Source: Platanthera guangdongensis (lineage: Eukaryota; Streptophyta; Magnoliopsida; Asparagales; Orchidaceae). From it: a stretch of 64,000 nucleotides of DNA. Numbering within the stretch: the stretch's first letter is position 1; the number at the start of each line of letters is the position of its first letter. This document shows positions 31,295 through 40,188 of this stretch, one piece after another. The stretch covers positions 115,440,568 to 115,504,567 of the forward strand of contig CM077153.1 in the NCBI GenBank assembly GCA_039583875.1, written 5' to 3'. Made by a program: the position numbers and the translations under genes. Under the pieces are notes generated by a model. The model had not been told where the DNA came from. It saw nothing but the letters and a program-made list of their open reading frames with translations, and ran no database searches.

Positions 31295-31638
31295 GCTGGC
31301 GGGGTGGGGGCTCTCACGGGATCTTCACGGTGGTAGCGGTCCGCAGGTGGCGGATCATCTCTGACCCGCTTCCCACGACGGGGAGAGTCGCCCGGGTCAC
31401 CCGCCTCATGGTCGTGTAGGGAGGGAGTACTTCTTGCGCGCTCTATCAGATCTAGGCGACGAGTCACCGCGGCGATATCGTGACGCACGTTCTCGAACTG
31501 GGTACCCATTGCGTCAAAATGCTCTAGAATAAGGCGTTGAAAGTCTGTGGTAGCGGTGCTCGAATTTGAGCCCGCTGCCCGGTCATTTGTGACGGGTGGA
31601 TCTACCATGCTTCTAAATGTCCTACCACTACGGAGCAT
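31006..31638 (-). pseudogene. Chromovirus gag N-terminus in the upstream frame
   Basis: Starts M-L-R-S-G-R-T-F-R-S-M about 33 bp inside the 5' LTR, directly after the primer-binding site, and carries a helical segment (residues 30-70) and a charged linker. Around 31300-31270 the protein sense moves to the frame of 29138-31294. The rest of this frame is out-of-frame translation. I read this as one gag broken by an indel, although two overlapping frames with recoding cannot be excluded from one copy. Confidence 0.6.
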
Positions 31639-31657
31639 GCAAATGGCCCGACCTGGA

Positions 31658-31668
31658 CTCTGATACCA
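31658..31668 (-). promoter_or_regulatory. Primer-binding site of the young chromovirus
   Basis: CTCTGATACCA on the plus strand, reverse complement TGGTATCAGAG, two bases inside the 5' LTR. It is a full match to the usual initiator tRNA-Met primer site. Confidence 0.93.
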
Positions 31669-31878
31669 ACTGATGTAGGGTAGGCTATGAAGGGCACCAC
31701 TTAGGCTCTAAATGCAACACAACAACTGGTTCATGCAACGGATTAATAGTGCAATGAAGAAAGCAACGCCACAAACAAATAACTACAACAAGATTTTATT
31801 TTAATATTTGGCAAATTTCTTAGTTGGCTTTCCTCCGCTCGGAGGGCCAGAAGCGAAGCGTGCGGCGAAGGAATCCAC

Positions 31879-32582
31879 CTGCAGATTAATAATCAACCGA
31901 TACAAAATGCCACAAACTAACTCCAAACAAATATGAGATCTCCAATAATAATATCCAGAAAATAGTACACCACAATCACAAAAAAAAAACTCAAGACTAG
32001 GGGCTGATTTCGGGCAATGCAAGTGGAAGGTGCGGGTGGCGTATATCGGGTGCCGGGTGGTGGAGCCGGAGGTGGGAATGACGGGGAGGGGCTGTTTTGG
32101 TGGTGGGAGAAGGGATCGGGACGAAAACGGGCGGATCCGGATGAATACGTTCGGATCCGGGCTCGGGTGGACGGATCCGGTAATAGATGGCGGGATCCGG
32201 CTCGGGAAGGGTGGATCCACGGAGTTGGGGTGGAGACGGAGCGTTGGCGGGCTGGTGGGAGGTGGAAAAGGGGGGGGGGGGGCGGGGGCTGATTCCAGGC
32301 GGCGGGTTGCTGGGAAGGGTGGCCGGCCTGGGTAGGGAGGAGAGGAGGGGGTTCCGGCGGCCGGATCTGGGCGGAGGGAGGAAGGGGGCTGGCGGCCTGG
32401 GTTGGGGGCAGCGGGAGGGGTTGCCGGCGGCCGGATCTGGGCGGAGGAAGGAAGGGGGCTGGCGGCCTGGGTTGGGGGCAGCGGGAGGGGTTGCCGTCGG
32501 CCGGATCTGGGCGGAGGAAGGAAGGGGGGGCTGGCGGCTTGGATGGGGGAGGAAAAGCGAGGGAGAGGAAGAGGAAACTTAC
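31879..32582 (-). other. Predicted intron inside the 5' LTR
   Basis: In element direction a strong donor GG|GTAAGT lies at 32582-32577, about 80 nt after the expected transcription start. A textbook plant acceptor follows 704 nt later: TTGATTATTAATCTGCAG|GTGG, ending at 31879, with a branch-like TTGATTAT and T-rich sequence upstream. The same pair is present in the 3' LTR. Splicing would remove the G/C-rich repeat core from the transcript leader. This is a prediction from signals only. Confidence 0.5.
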
Positions 32583-32695
32583 CCCAAGGCGTCGGCACCA
32601 AGGGTCCACGGCGTCGGCACCGCGGAAGACCACCGGAAGTAGGGAAGAGGCTCTCCAACTTCAGCAATGAAAAACCTAAAATCAGCCACTAGTCC

Positions 32696-32703
32696 TATTT
32701 ATA
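32696..32703 (-). promoter_or_regulatory. TATA box of the young chromovirus
   Basis: Reverse complement reads TTATAAATAGG in the 5' LTR, a strong plant TATA box, positioned about 230 bp from the LTR start and 110 bp before the predicted splice donor. The identical box occurs in the 3' LTR at 26383-26391. Confidence 0.7.
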
Positions 32704-32935
32704 AGAAAGCAAGCATGAGGGCATCCCATCCAACGGCTATGATTGGCCGGTGGGTTTGCCCTTAAATAAAATAAGTACGCGTCCAAAAAAAATACATAAA
32801 TATATAATTCTGATTCGCGGCGACGTGCCGGACGCAACCGCGGGGTCGGATCGGCGATCCGATCACGTCTTCCGGCGGGAATAAATTAACGTGGGTCCCG
32901 CCCCATCATGTGCACGATCCGATGGATTCCCATCA

Positions 32936-33841
32936 CCGGGTCCAATAGGTCAATTGGCGCTTATCCCGAACCCGGTTCAGCCCATATACATGTGAACCAA
33001 CCAACACAATTTTCAGACTGAAAAATACTCTAAGTCCAAAAGCGTTGAGTGGTGTTGACACCACTCATTGCCGTGTTGACCCACTCAACGCCAACAACAT
33101 TCCAGAAATTTCTATGTCAAAAGCGTTGAGTGACGCTGAGACCACTTAACGCCGCGTTGAGTGGCGCTGAGACCACTCAACGCCAACACCATTCTGGAAA
33201 TTTTTAAGTCAAAGGTGCTGAGTGGCGCCGAGACCACTCAACGCCAACATCATTCCGCAGAGTCTTAAGTTAAAGGCGTTGAGTGGTGCTGACACCCCTC
33301 AACACCGTGTTGAGTGGCGTTGAGACCGCTCAACGCCAACAACATTCCGCAGAGTTTTAAGTTAAAGGCGTTGAGTGGCGTTGAGACCACTCAACGCCAA
33401 CATCATTCCGCAGAGTCTAAGTTAAAGGCGTTGAGTGGCGTTGAGAGCACTCAATGCCAACATCATTCCGCAGAGTCTAAGTTAAAAGCGTTGAGTGTCG
33501 TCGTGTTCCCTCGACGCTTCGTCGAATGGCGTCGAGATCACTCGACGCCTAAAGTTTCCAGCATATTTTCTAAGTTAAATTAGTCGAGTGGCGTTGAGTC
33601 CACTCAACGCACTCGACGCTTTGTCGAATGGCGTTGAGTTTACTTGACGCCTATTGATTAAAGAGCATGGCGTTGAGTCCACTCAACGCACTCGATGCTT
33701 CGTCGAGTGGCGTCGTGTTCACTCGGCGCCCTGTTGAATCCACCCTATCTCCTTTGGTCAAACCCAGCCTAACCCCATTCACTCACCACATGTTCTACCC
33801 TAAACCCAGTTAAGGGGTCTAGAAGAAAATGAGATGTTACA
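32936..33841 (-). repeat. Tekay-1 left LTR, second part
   Basis: Continues the LTR after the nested chromovirus, starting with the duplicated CCGGG and the shared TCCAATAGGTC block. It includes the palindromic array at 33037-33740 and ends ...GAGATGTTACA at 33841, the same ending as the Tekay-2 LTR at 54598. The last 96 bp (from about 33746) are missing from the visible right LTR because Tekay-2 inserted there. Confidence 0.88.
33037..33740. repeat. Palindromic minisatellite in the Tekay-1 left LTR
   Basis: Units of about 60 or 92 bp, each containing one or two hairpins GGCGTTGAGTGG ... CCACTCAACGCC separated by 6-8 bases, followed by an AACATCATTCCGCAGAGTCT-like spacer. After the first unit the order is double, single, double, single, single. 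The last third is a TCGA-rich variant (GTCGAGTGG). The right LTR copy at 48917-49648 has a different order. No array of this type occurs in Tekay-2. Confidence 0.9.
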
Positions 33842-33937
33842 AATTCCAATAAACAAAAAAAATAATTTCGTCCCCGAAATTCAAGTTCGGGTCTACGGGG
33901 TTTCTTTGCACAAGAATTTTAAGAACTTTAAGTATAA

Positions 33938-34341
33938 TTAAAAGGTACCTGTGGCGAAAAGCTCCGGGTACCGTTCATGCATCAGATCCATCGGCTCCAA
34001 GGTGTGCTCCTCCCGTCCGTGGTTGGACCATAATACCTTGACTAAGGGAACCTTCTTCTTCCGCAGTACTCGAGTCGTTGTATCATCGATCCGGACTGGC
34101 TCTAAACGGACTGATCTATCAGGTGCTACCGGGCCTGCTGCAGTTGTATTATGCTGCTCTGGCCGAAGGAGAGCTCTCCGAAGCGAAGAGACATAGAAGA
34201 TGTCGTACAAAGTCCCTAACTCTGGCGGTAGCTCCAGCCTGTAAGCTAAAGGACCGATCCGCTCCAGGATCAAGTATGATCCAATAAATCGAGGGCTCTT
34301 CTTATGCCGCCGCACCCGCGAGACACCATGCACCGGACGTA
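33938..34341 (-). pseudogene. Tekay-1 integrase C-terminus and chromodomain
   Basis: Frame starts M-H-G-V-S-R-V-R and includes the GPY/F-like G-S-Y-L-I-L-E-R-I-G-P-L-A-Y-R-L-E-L-P (residues about 18-36), V-S-S-L-R-R-A-L-L, and a chromodomain-like tail V-L-W-S-N-H-G-R-E-E-H-T-L-E-P ending Y-P-E-L-F. The chromodomain usually reads histone marks during integration. It continues, across the copia-2 insertion, into 41551-42390; the two halves join at the ACGTA target site. Confidence 0.88.
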
Positions 34342-36072
34342 TGTTGAAATTTGTGAAGTGAAAGTGGGTGATGGAGCAGGCCGAGCGGTTTCAGCGGCCT
34401 GAGCGGTCTGAGTCCGCGGCCTGGGCGGACTGCTGGTTGCGGCCTGGGGGACCTGGCTTGGACGGTGGCTTGGCTGTTCTTGTGGAGCGGCTTGGACGGC
34501 CTCTGTTGCGGTCTGGGCGGTCTAGGTGAGCGGCCTGGATGGTGTTGGCCAAGGAAGTCTTGCAACTTGGGCATCTAGTGGAGTGGCCTGAGCGGACTGT
34601 GTTTGGCGGTCTGTTGGAGGTGCTCAGCTTGATCTGCAGCCTTGCAGTTAGCCTGCTCTTGTGGTAACCAGGCAGATTGGAAGTTCTATCCACGGTGTGT
34701 TGGTGTACTTGTCTTTTGTGTTCGCGGAGTCCGCATTTGTGGACTGGTTTTGGAGATGAGCTTTTGTTCTTGCCGAGCTCTCCATGTTGCGATGGATGTT
34801 TCACATCCTTGTGGCGGACTGTCCTGCTGATTGACGGTCTGGGTCTTCTGTATCCGCCGTGCTCACGCCAGTTGCTATGGGCTGCTGGACTTGGTCATTT
34901 TGTGACAAGTCCATGGTGTCTGCAGAGTCCGCTGTTGACCGGGCGGACTACCTGTTGGTCGTGGACTTATGGCGGGCTGTGGCGTTGTTGTCAAGCTGTG
35001 CGGACTGCCTCTTTGTCTGCGTACAACATGCAGACTGATGCAGCATGTGTTATGGCTGTGTCCGCGTGCTGTGTTGAGTTACATACTGATGCAATATGAG
35101 TTGCGGGTGTGTCCGCATGCTGAGTGGCCGACTGACGCTATGCTTGCGTTGGGCGGTCTGGCGCCGTGCTTGTATTGTGCGTGCTGGCCTTGTGTCCGCT
35201 TGGTGGCGGACTGGCTTTTGACCTGGCGCCTGGAGGCTTGAAGTCTGGCCAAGTCCTTGAGGACTTGGCGGACTGGGTTGTGTTAGCGCGCAAGCTGGGG
35301 TGGTGACTCTATTCACTAGGGTGGTGACCACACTCCTCACCTCACCTATAAATACACCCCCCCGACACATCTACAGTAACTGAGTGAACAGGAAGTGAGG
35401 GCTTGGTTAATTGTTGTGGTCTGTTTTTTGCTGTCCGCGCGGCTTGAGCAGAGATAACAGTTTGCTATTTGCAGGTTGCGCGACTAACACTGAGAAGCCA
35501 GGAGTTTGGCTTTGACTGCGGTCAGCATCAGTGAAGTTTGCGGTTTCAATCATCGGTTTCAGCAAGTCGCTTCTGCGACTTGTCAGTTTTCTCTGCTTCA
35601 ACGTTTTCAAGTTCAATAACCTGTCTGCCGAACTCGGCGGTCTAGGCGGTCTATTCCTCAGTTCAGCAGCGGCTTTTAGCAGTCAGCGAATAACGGGGTG
35701 TCCGCGCGACCTCGCGGTCTCGGCGGACTCCGTGTTCTATTTGTCTTCTAGCAGCAGCAGCAGCAGTTTAGGCGGCTTCGGTGACTTCGACGGACTGGGC
35801 GGTCTCGGCGGTCTTCAGTTCTGTCCGCTCGAATTGTTTGAATTGTAATCTTTCCTGTTTTCCTGTGTACTGGTGAAATCATGTCTCACCATGTATACCT
35901 CGCATTATAAAGAAGGAATAAAAGAATATATGATCAGCTTGCCCCTGTGATTGCATTTGGTTGTTGAGCTTGCTTTCCTAGTTTCCGCACGATCAAGGTG
36001 TGATCTTGATAGTTCTGAGGATATTAATGTGGCGTTAGATTATCTTGGTGACCACTTTGAGAAAATTCAACA
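34342..36072 (+). repeat. 5' LTR of copia-2
   Basis: 1731 bp. The first kilobase is loaded with GCGG(A/C/T)CTG octamers. A TATA box CTATAAATAC is at 35346-35355, and GGAATAAAAG near 35910 may be a polyadenylation signal. The segment about 35311-35695, including the TATA box, is absent from the right LTR. Confidence 0.92.
35346..35355 (+). promoter_or_regulatory. TATA box of copia-2
   Basis: CTATAAATAC in the 5' LTR, followed by a C-rich stretch and ACATCTACAG, fits a plant promoter core. It is located in the segment that was deleted from the 3' LTR. Confidence 0.65.
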
Positions 36073-36084
36073 TGGTATCAGAGC
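36073..36084 (+). promoter_or_regulatory. Primer-binding site of copia-2
   Basis: TGGTATCAGAGC directly after the LTR end, a full match to the initiator tRNA-Met primer site. Confidence 0.95.
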
Positions 36085-36160
36085 AAGGTTCAGTTGTTTG
36101 AGCGGTGATCAACTTGTGTTGTTGCTCCATGCTTCTGAAAGTTTAACCAAAGTTGCTGCA

Positions 36161-37015
36161 ATGGAAGGGAACTATGCAAGATGTATGGGTATTGAACTCT
36201 TGACCACGACTAACTTTAAGAAGTGGAAGTCGTGCATGAAGAGTTTTCTTCTTAGCGAGGAGTTATGAGATATCGTCGGTGGTGATGACGGGCAGGAGGT
36301 TACTGCTTCTTTTGGGACTGCAGAGCAGGTGAGAGTTTGGAGGAAAACTAACGCAAAGGCGGAGTTTACTCTCAAAAGTACTGTTTCATCGGAGTTGTTT
36401 GATCACATCATTGGATGTTTGTCGGCTGCTGATATTTGCACAACTATTGATGGGCTGTTCAACAAGAAGAATGTGGCGAGGCTACAGTTCCTGGAGAATG
36501 AGTTGGCTAGGACAACTCAAGAAGACCTGACCATCTCGAAGTTCTTTCTGAAGATGAAAAGCCTGTGTACTGAGATATCAGCGCTTGATCCTGATGAGCC
36601 TATCTCTGAGGCCAAGTTGAAAAGACACATAATCCGCGGCTTGCGGAATGAGTATGTTGCCTTTATAACTCCTGTTCAAGGTTGGGCAACTCAGCCATCT
36701 TTGCTGGAGCTTGAGAACCTGCTTGCTTCGCAGGAAAGTTTGGCAATACAGATGGCTGGAGTGACTATCTCTGAAGGAGGTAATGAAGCTCTCTTCACAG
36801 GCAAGAAGAAGAAGAGATGGGAAGGGAAGAAGAAGAACACTACTGCTGAAAATAAGCCTTCAACTTCTTATCAGGCAGACAGTAGCGCTGCTCCTAAGAA
36901 GGATTGGAAGAAGAACTTGAAGTGCTACATGTGTCATCAGCGAGGACACTTCAAGCGTGACTGCAAGTCAAACTGCAGCCTGGGCATGCTGCAGGCAAGG
37001 AGGAAGCTTGTTTGA
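36161..37015 (+). pseudogene. copia-2 gag with CCHC knuckle
   Basis: The likely start M-E-G-N-Y-A at 36161 is followed by T-N-F-K-K-W-K (a gag hallmark), then a TGA at 36266-36268 in place of a codon usually for Trp. The frame resumes with V-W-R-K-T-N-A-K-A-E, L-E-N-E-L, K-L-K-R-H-I-I-R-G-L, and a Lys-rich linker. The knuckle is C-Y-M-C-H-Q-R-G-H-F-K-R-D-C near 36920-36965. This is the UBN2/copia gag family. A frameshift at about 36980-37015 separates it from protease. Confidence 0.9.
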
Positions 37016-37500
37016 GTACTGAAGAAGCTGGATGGGGCGGAGCCTTCATGACAGGTACTTGTGTCTGTGCTTTGTCCGCTGTCGACTTCAACGACGAATG
37101 TATCGTGGACTCCGGGTGTGGTCATCACCTCACATGAGACAAGTCGAAGTTCTCTTCTCTGCAAGCCTACTCAGGTAACGAAGCTATCATCACTGCTGAT
37201 AATTCTATTTATGCAGTAGAGAAGGATGAAGTTGTGTCCTTGGGTAGTGATAAAGGGTCACTCACGTTAAGGAGTGTGTATCACGTACCAGGCATGAAGA
37301 AGAACCTCTTCTCTGTGAACATTGCGGTAGACGCGAGTTATCACGTTCTGTTTGAGCCAACAGAAGTGAAGTTCCTTCGCAACGTATCAGCGGTAAAAGC
37401 TGATGTTGCTCATGTTGGGAGGAGAGTTAAGAACTTGTTTGTTCTTGCAACAAACTCTTATGTTGATCGGATGATGACAAACGATAGCGCTGCTATATGA
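37016..37500 (+). pseudogene. copia-2 protease and pre-integrase linker
   Basis: The protease motif C-I-V-D-S-G-C-G-H-H-L-T (about 37096-37134) keeps its catalytic Asp. It is followed at once by TGA (37135-37137) in a Trp-like position. V-Y-H-V-P-G-M-K-K-N-L-F-S-V lies at about 37276-37317. The frame ends at TGA 37498-37500, just before H-E-R-L-E-H of integrase, again where Trp is expected. Confidence 0.88.
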
Positions 37501-38274
37501 CATGAAAGACTGGAGCATGTAGGAATGGATAAATTGAAAACTATGGCAAACAGAAGTCTTGTGAGAGGCTTGCCTAAGCTGTCTTCCTTTGGTGACGGTC
37601 ACATTTGCGCGGGATGTCAGTACGGCAAGGCTCATCGCCTTCCGTTTGATAAATCTCAAACGAGGAGTAAGAGACCATTGGAGTGTATCCATGGTGACTT
37701 GATGGGACCAACCGTCACTGCTAGCCTTGGTGGGAGCAGATACATACTTGTGTTGATTGATGACTACTCAAGATACACTTGAGTTTATTTCTTGAAGGAA
37801 AAGTCAGACCCTTTCCAGGTGTTTGTGGAGTTCAAGGAGCTAGTGGAGGGCCAACTTGGCTTGCAGATCAAGAATATTGGAATAGACAACGGTGGTGAGT
37901 TTGTCTCCTCCGAGTTTTCTAATTTCTGCAAGAGGCACAAGATCCAAAGAGAGCTTACTTGTGCTCATACTACACAACAAAACGGAGTAGCGGAGCGAAA
38001 GATCCGTCATCTGACGGAAATCTGCAAGTGTTGGCTTCATGCGAAAGACATTCTTAGATCCTTCTGGGCAGAGGGGATGTCTTGTGCTTCTTACATCATC
38101 AATCAGATGCCGCTCAGCCCGATCAACATGAAGTCTCCGTTTGAGATGTTGCTGAAGGAAAAGCCAAGCGTGGAACACCTTCGGGTGTTTGAATCAACTT
38201 GCTATGTGCATGTCCCGGATGCTTCAAGGACAAAGCTTGATGCAAAGACAATGAATCTTGTCTTTGTTGGCTAG
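37501..38274 (+). pseudogene. copia-2 integrase
   Basis: The zinc-binding part H-E-R-L-E-H-V-G ... C-A-G-C-Q-Y-G-K-A-H is followed by H-G-D-L-M-G-P, L-I-D-D-Y-S-R-Y, I-D-N-G-G-E-F and N-G-V-A-E-R-K, so the DDE residues are present. A TGA at 37780-37782 replaces the Trp after Y-T. The last block ends V-F-V-G then TAG at 38272-38274, and two further TGA codons follow at 38290-38295. Confidence 0.9.
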
Positions 38275-39500
38275 GATGAGCGGAAGAAGTGATGAAAATG
38301 CATGGATCCTGCGACGAAGAAGTTTGTTGTATCAAGAGACGTGGTCTTTGATGAACTGACGTCGTATGGAGGGGGCTTGGTTGAGCTACCAGAGAGCAAG
38401 GTTGATGAAGAGCAGAAGGTGGCTGCTGAAGTTCTGGAAGAAGAGCTTGTTGTTTCACCAGCATCTCCTGTTGCTTCAAGCTCTAGTGCTGAGGCTTCTG
38501 GCTCAGGAAGCAGGGGGAGCATTGCTCAAAGCTTTCCCGAAGTTGAAGTTGAGCCTGAAGAAGTAACGGAGGTGGTGAGCAAGGAACAACCTCTTCGGAG
38601 ATCAAAGAGGATTGTGAAGCCACCAGCTCGATAATGTGATGAGCGAGAGCCTGCAAACTTCAATGAGGCCACTGGAGTCAAGGAGTGGGAAGATGCCATG
38701 AAGGAGGAGATCTCTTCTCTCAAGAAGAATGAAACCTGGGAACTTGTGCCCAAGGTTGATGACATTACTCCAGTGACTTGCAAGTGAGTGTACAAGTTGA
38801 AGAAGAAGGCTGATGAGAGCATTGATATATACAAAGCTCGCCTGGTTGCTCGAGGATTCTCACAACAGTATGAAGAAGATTATGAGGAGACATTTAGTTC
38901 AGTTGCAAAGATGACTTCGGTTCGGGGGGTGATCGCCTTGGCTGCTTGCAAGAGATGGAGAATGTGACAGCTTGATGTGAAGAATGCTTTTCTTTACGAA
39001 GAAATTGATAAGGACATTTTCATGAATCAACCACTTGGTTTTGTTTCTGAAGTTCATCCGGAGTATGTCTGCAAACTCAGGAAGGCTCTCTACTGGTTGA
39101 AGCAAGCTCCTAGAGCTTGGTATGGGAAGATAACAGAGTAACTTCAATTCTGCGGTTATCTTGCTTCCAACTCGGATTCTAGCTTGTTCATCAAGAAGAA
39201 GGGGGAGCTTCAAGTCTTTGTCCTGCTGTATGTTCATGATATGATCATCACAGGGAATTCAGAGGAGGAGGTTGCTAGGCTTAGAGCTGAGCTAGCTATT
39301 CTCTTTGAGATGAAAGACTTGAGAGAGTTTCATCACTTTCTTGATCTTGAAGTGGAGAGGAAGAATAGCGGGATACTCATTTGCCAGAAAGGATATGCGG
39401 ATCGAATTGTGAATCGATTCAGTATGGGCGAAGGGAAGAGTTGCTCTACTCCACTGGATTTTGGTCGGAAGCTTCGACGAGATGAAGGAAGGATTCTTCC
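38275..39500 (+). pseudogene. copia-2 linker and reverse transcriptase with altered active site
   Basis: After an acidic Ser/Glu-rich linker (38302-38634) RT reads A-M-K-E-E-I-S-S-L, W-E-L-V-P, Y-K-A-R-L-V-A-R-G-F and Q-L-D-V-K-N-A-F-L. The usual Y-V-D-D active site is Y-V-H-D (about 39229-39240), so the first catalytic Asp is lost. TGA codons at 38785-38787 and 38965-38967 stand in tryptophan positions, and TAA at 39139-39141 adds another stop. Confidence 0.9.
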
Positions 39501-40170
39501 TGATCCCTTGGTGTTCAGAGCTCTAGTGGGGAGCTTGATCTACTTAACGATTACAAAACCAGACATTGCTTACGCTGTTGGCCGAGTAAGTCGGTTTATG
39601 ACGGAACGAAGGAAGTCTCATCTGGTAGCGGCAAAGAACATCTTGATGTATGTCAAGACGACTTCTTATATGAGACTCCTTTATAGTAGGGACACGATGT
39701 TTTCTTTGCTTGGATACACGGATGCTGATTATGGTGGTGACTCGGATGATCGAAGATCTACTTCGGGTTATGTGTTCACTTGTGGATCAACTTGCATTTC
39801 GTGGTGTAGCAAGAAGCAAGACTCAGTGTCTGTGTCTACTACGGAAGCAGAGTATAAGGCTTCGGCCTTGACTGCTCGGGAAGTCATCTGGTTGAGAAGG
39901 CTTGTAGATGATGTTCATGAGGAAGTGCAAGGTCCCACTTTACTCCGGTATGACAATGAGAGTGCTCTCAAATTGGTGAACAATCCAGTGTGTCACGTAA
40001 AGACCAAGCATATTGAGATCGAGCACCACTTCATAAGGGAGAAGGTGTTGGAGGGATCTCTTCTGGTCGGGCATGTTCGAAGTGAAGATAATTTTGCTGA
40101 CATCTTCACGAAGCCGCTGTCGAAGGGGCCATTTCAACGGTTACGAGGGTTGCTGGGCTTGATCACCACT
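39501..40170 (+). pseudogene. copia-2 RNase H
   Basis: The continuous frame from 39184 covers the RT thumb (L-V-G-S-L-I-Y-L-T) and RNase H with Y-T-D-A-D-Y-G-G, W-C-S-K-K-Q, S-T-T-E-A-E-Y-K, Y-D-N-E-S-A and H-V-K-T-K-H-I-E-I-E-H-H-F. It ends D-I-F-T-K-P-L-S-K, the standard copia C-terminus. No stop interrupts this last third, unlike the rest of the element. Confidence 0.92.
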
Positions 40171-40178
40171 TCTCATTT

Positions 40179-40188
40179 CAAGGGGGAG
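40179..40188 (+). promoter_or_regulatory. Polypurine tract of copia-2
   Basis: CAAGGGGGAG immediately before the right LTR TGTTGAAATT, the expected primer for plus-strand synthesis. Confidence 0.88.

Larger units (their letters stand above)
25360..32935 (-). mobile_element. Young chromovirus (Ty3/gypsy) nested in the Tekay-1 left LTR
   Basis: LTRs 25360-26622 and 31671-32935 are nearly identical and start TGATGTAGGG, end CCCATCA. The element is flanked by perfect 5-bp duplications CCGGG (25355-25359 and 32936-32940), and removing it restores collinearity with the right Tekay-1 LTR. Primer-binding site and polypurine tract place it on the minus strand. One long gag-pol sequence is present with gag, CCHC knuckle, protease, RT, RNase H, integrase and chromodomain in order. 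Only two frame breaks are evident (near 31300 and 29370). This is the best preserved and probably youngest element of the window. The clade within chromoviruses was not settled (Reina-like suspected). Confidence 0.93.
31671..32935 (-). repeat. 5' LTR of the young chromovirus
   Basis: 1265 bp, differing from 25360-26622 at only about ten positions by eye, plus a change in the G run (13 G, C, 5 G here against 16 G). It contains, in element direction, U3, a TATA box at 32696-32703, a short leader, an intron (31879-32582), and an AATAAA-type signal close to 31798-31805. Confidence 0.92.
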
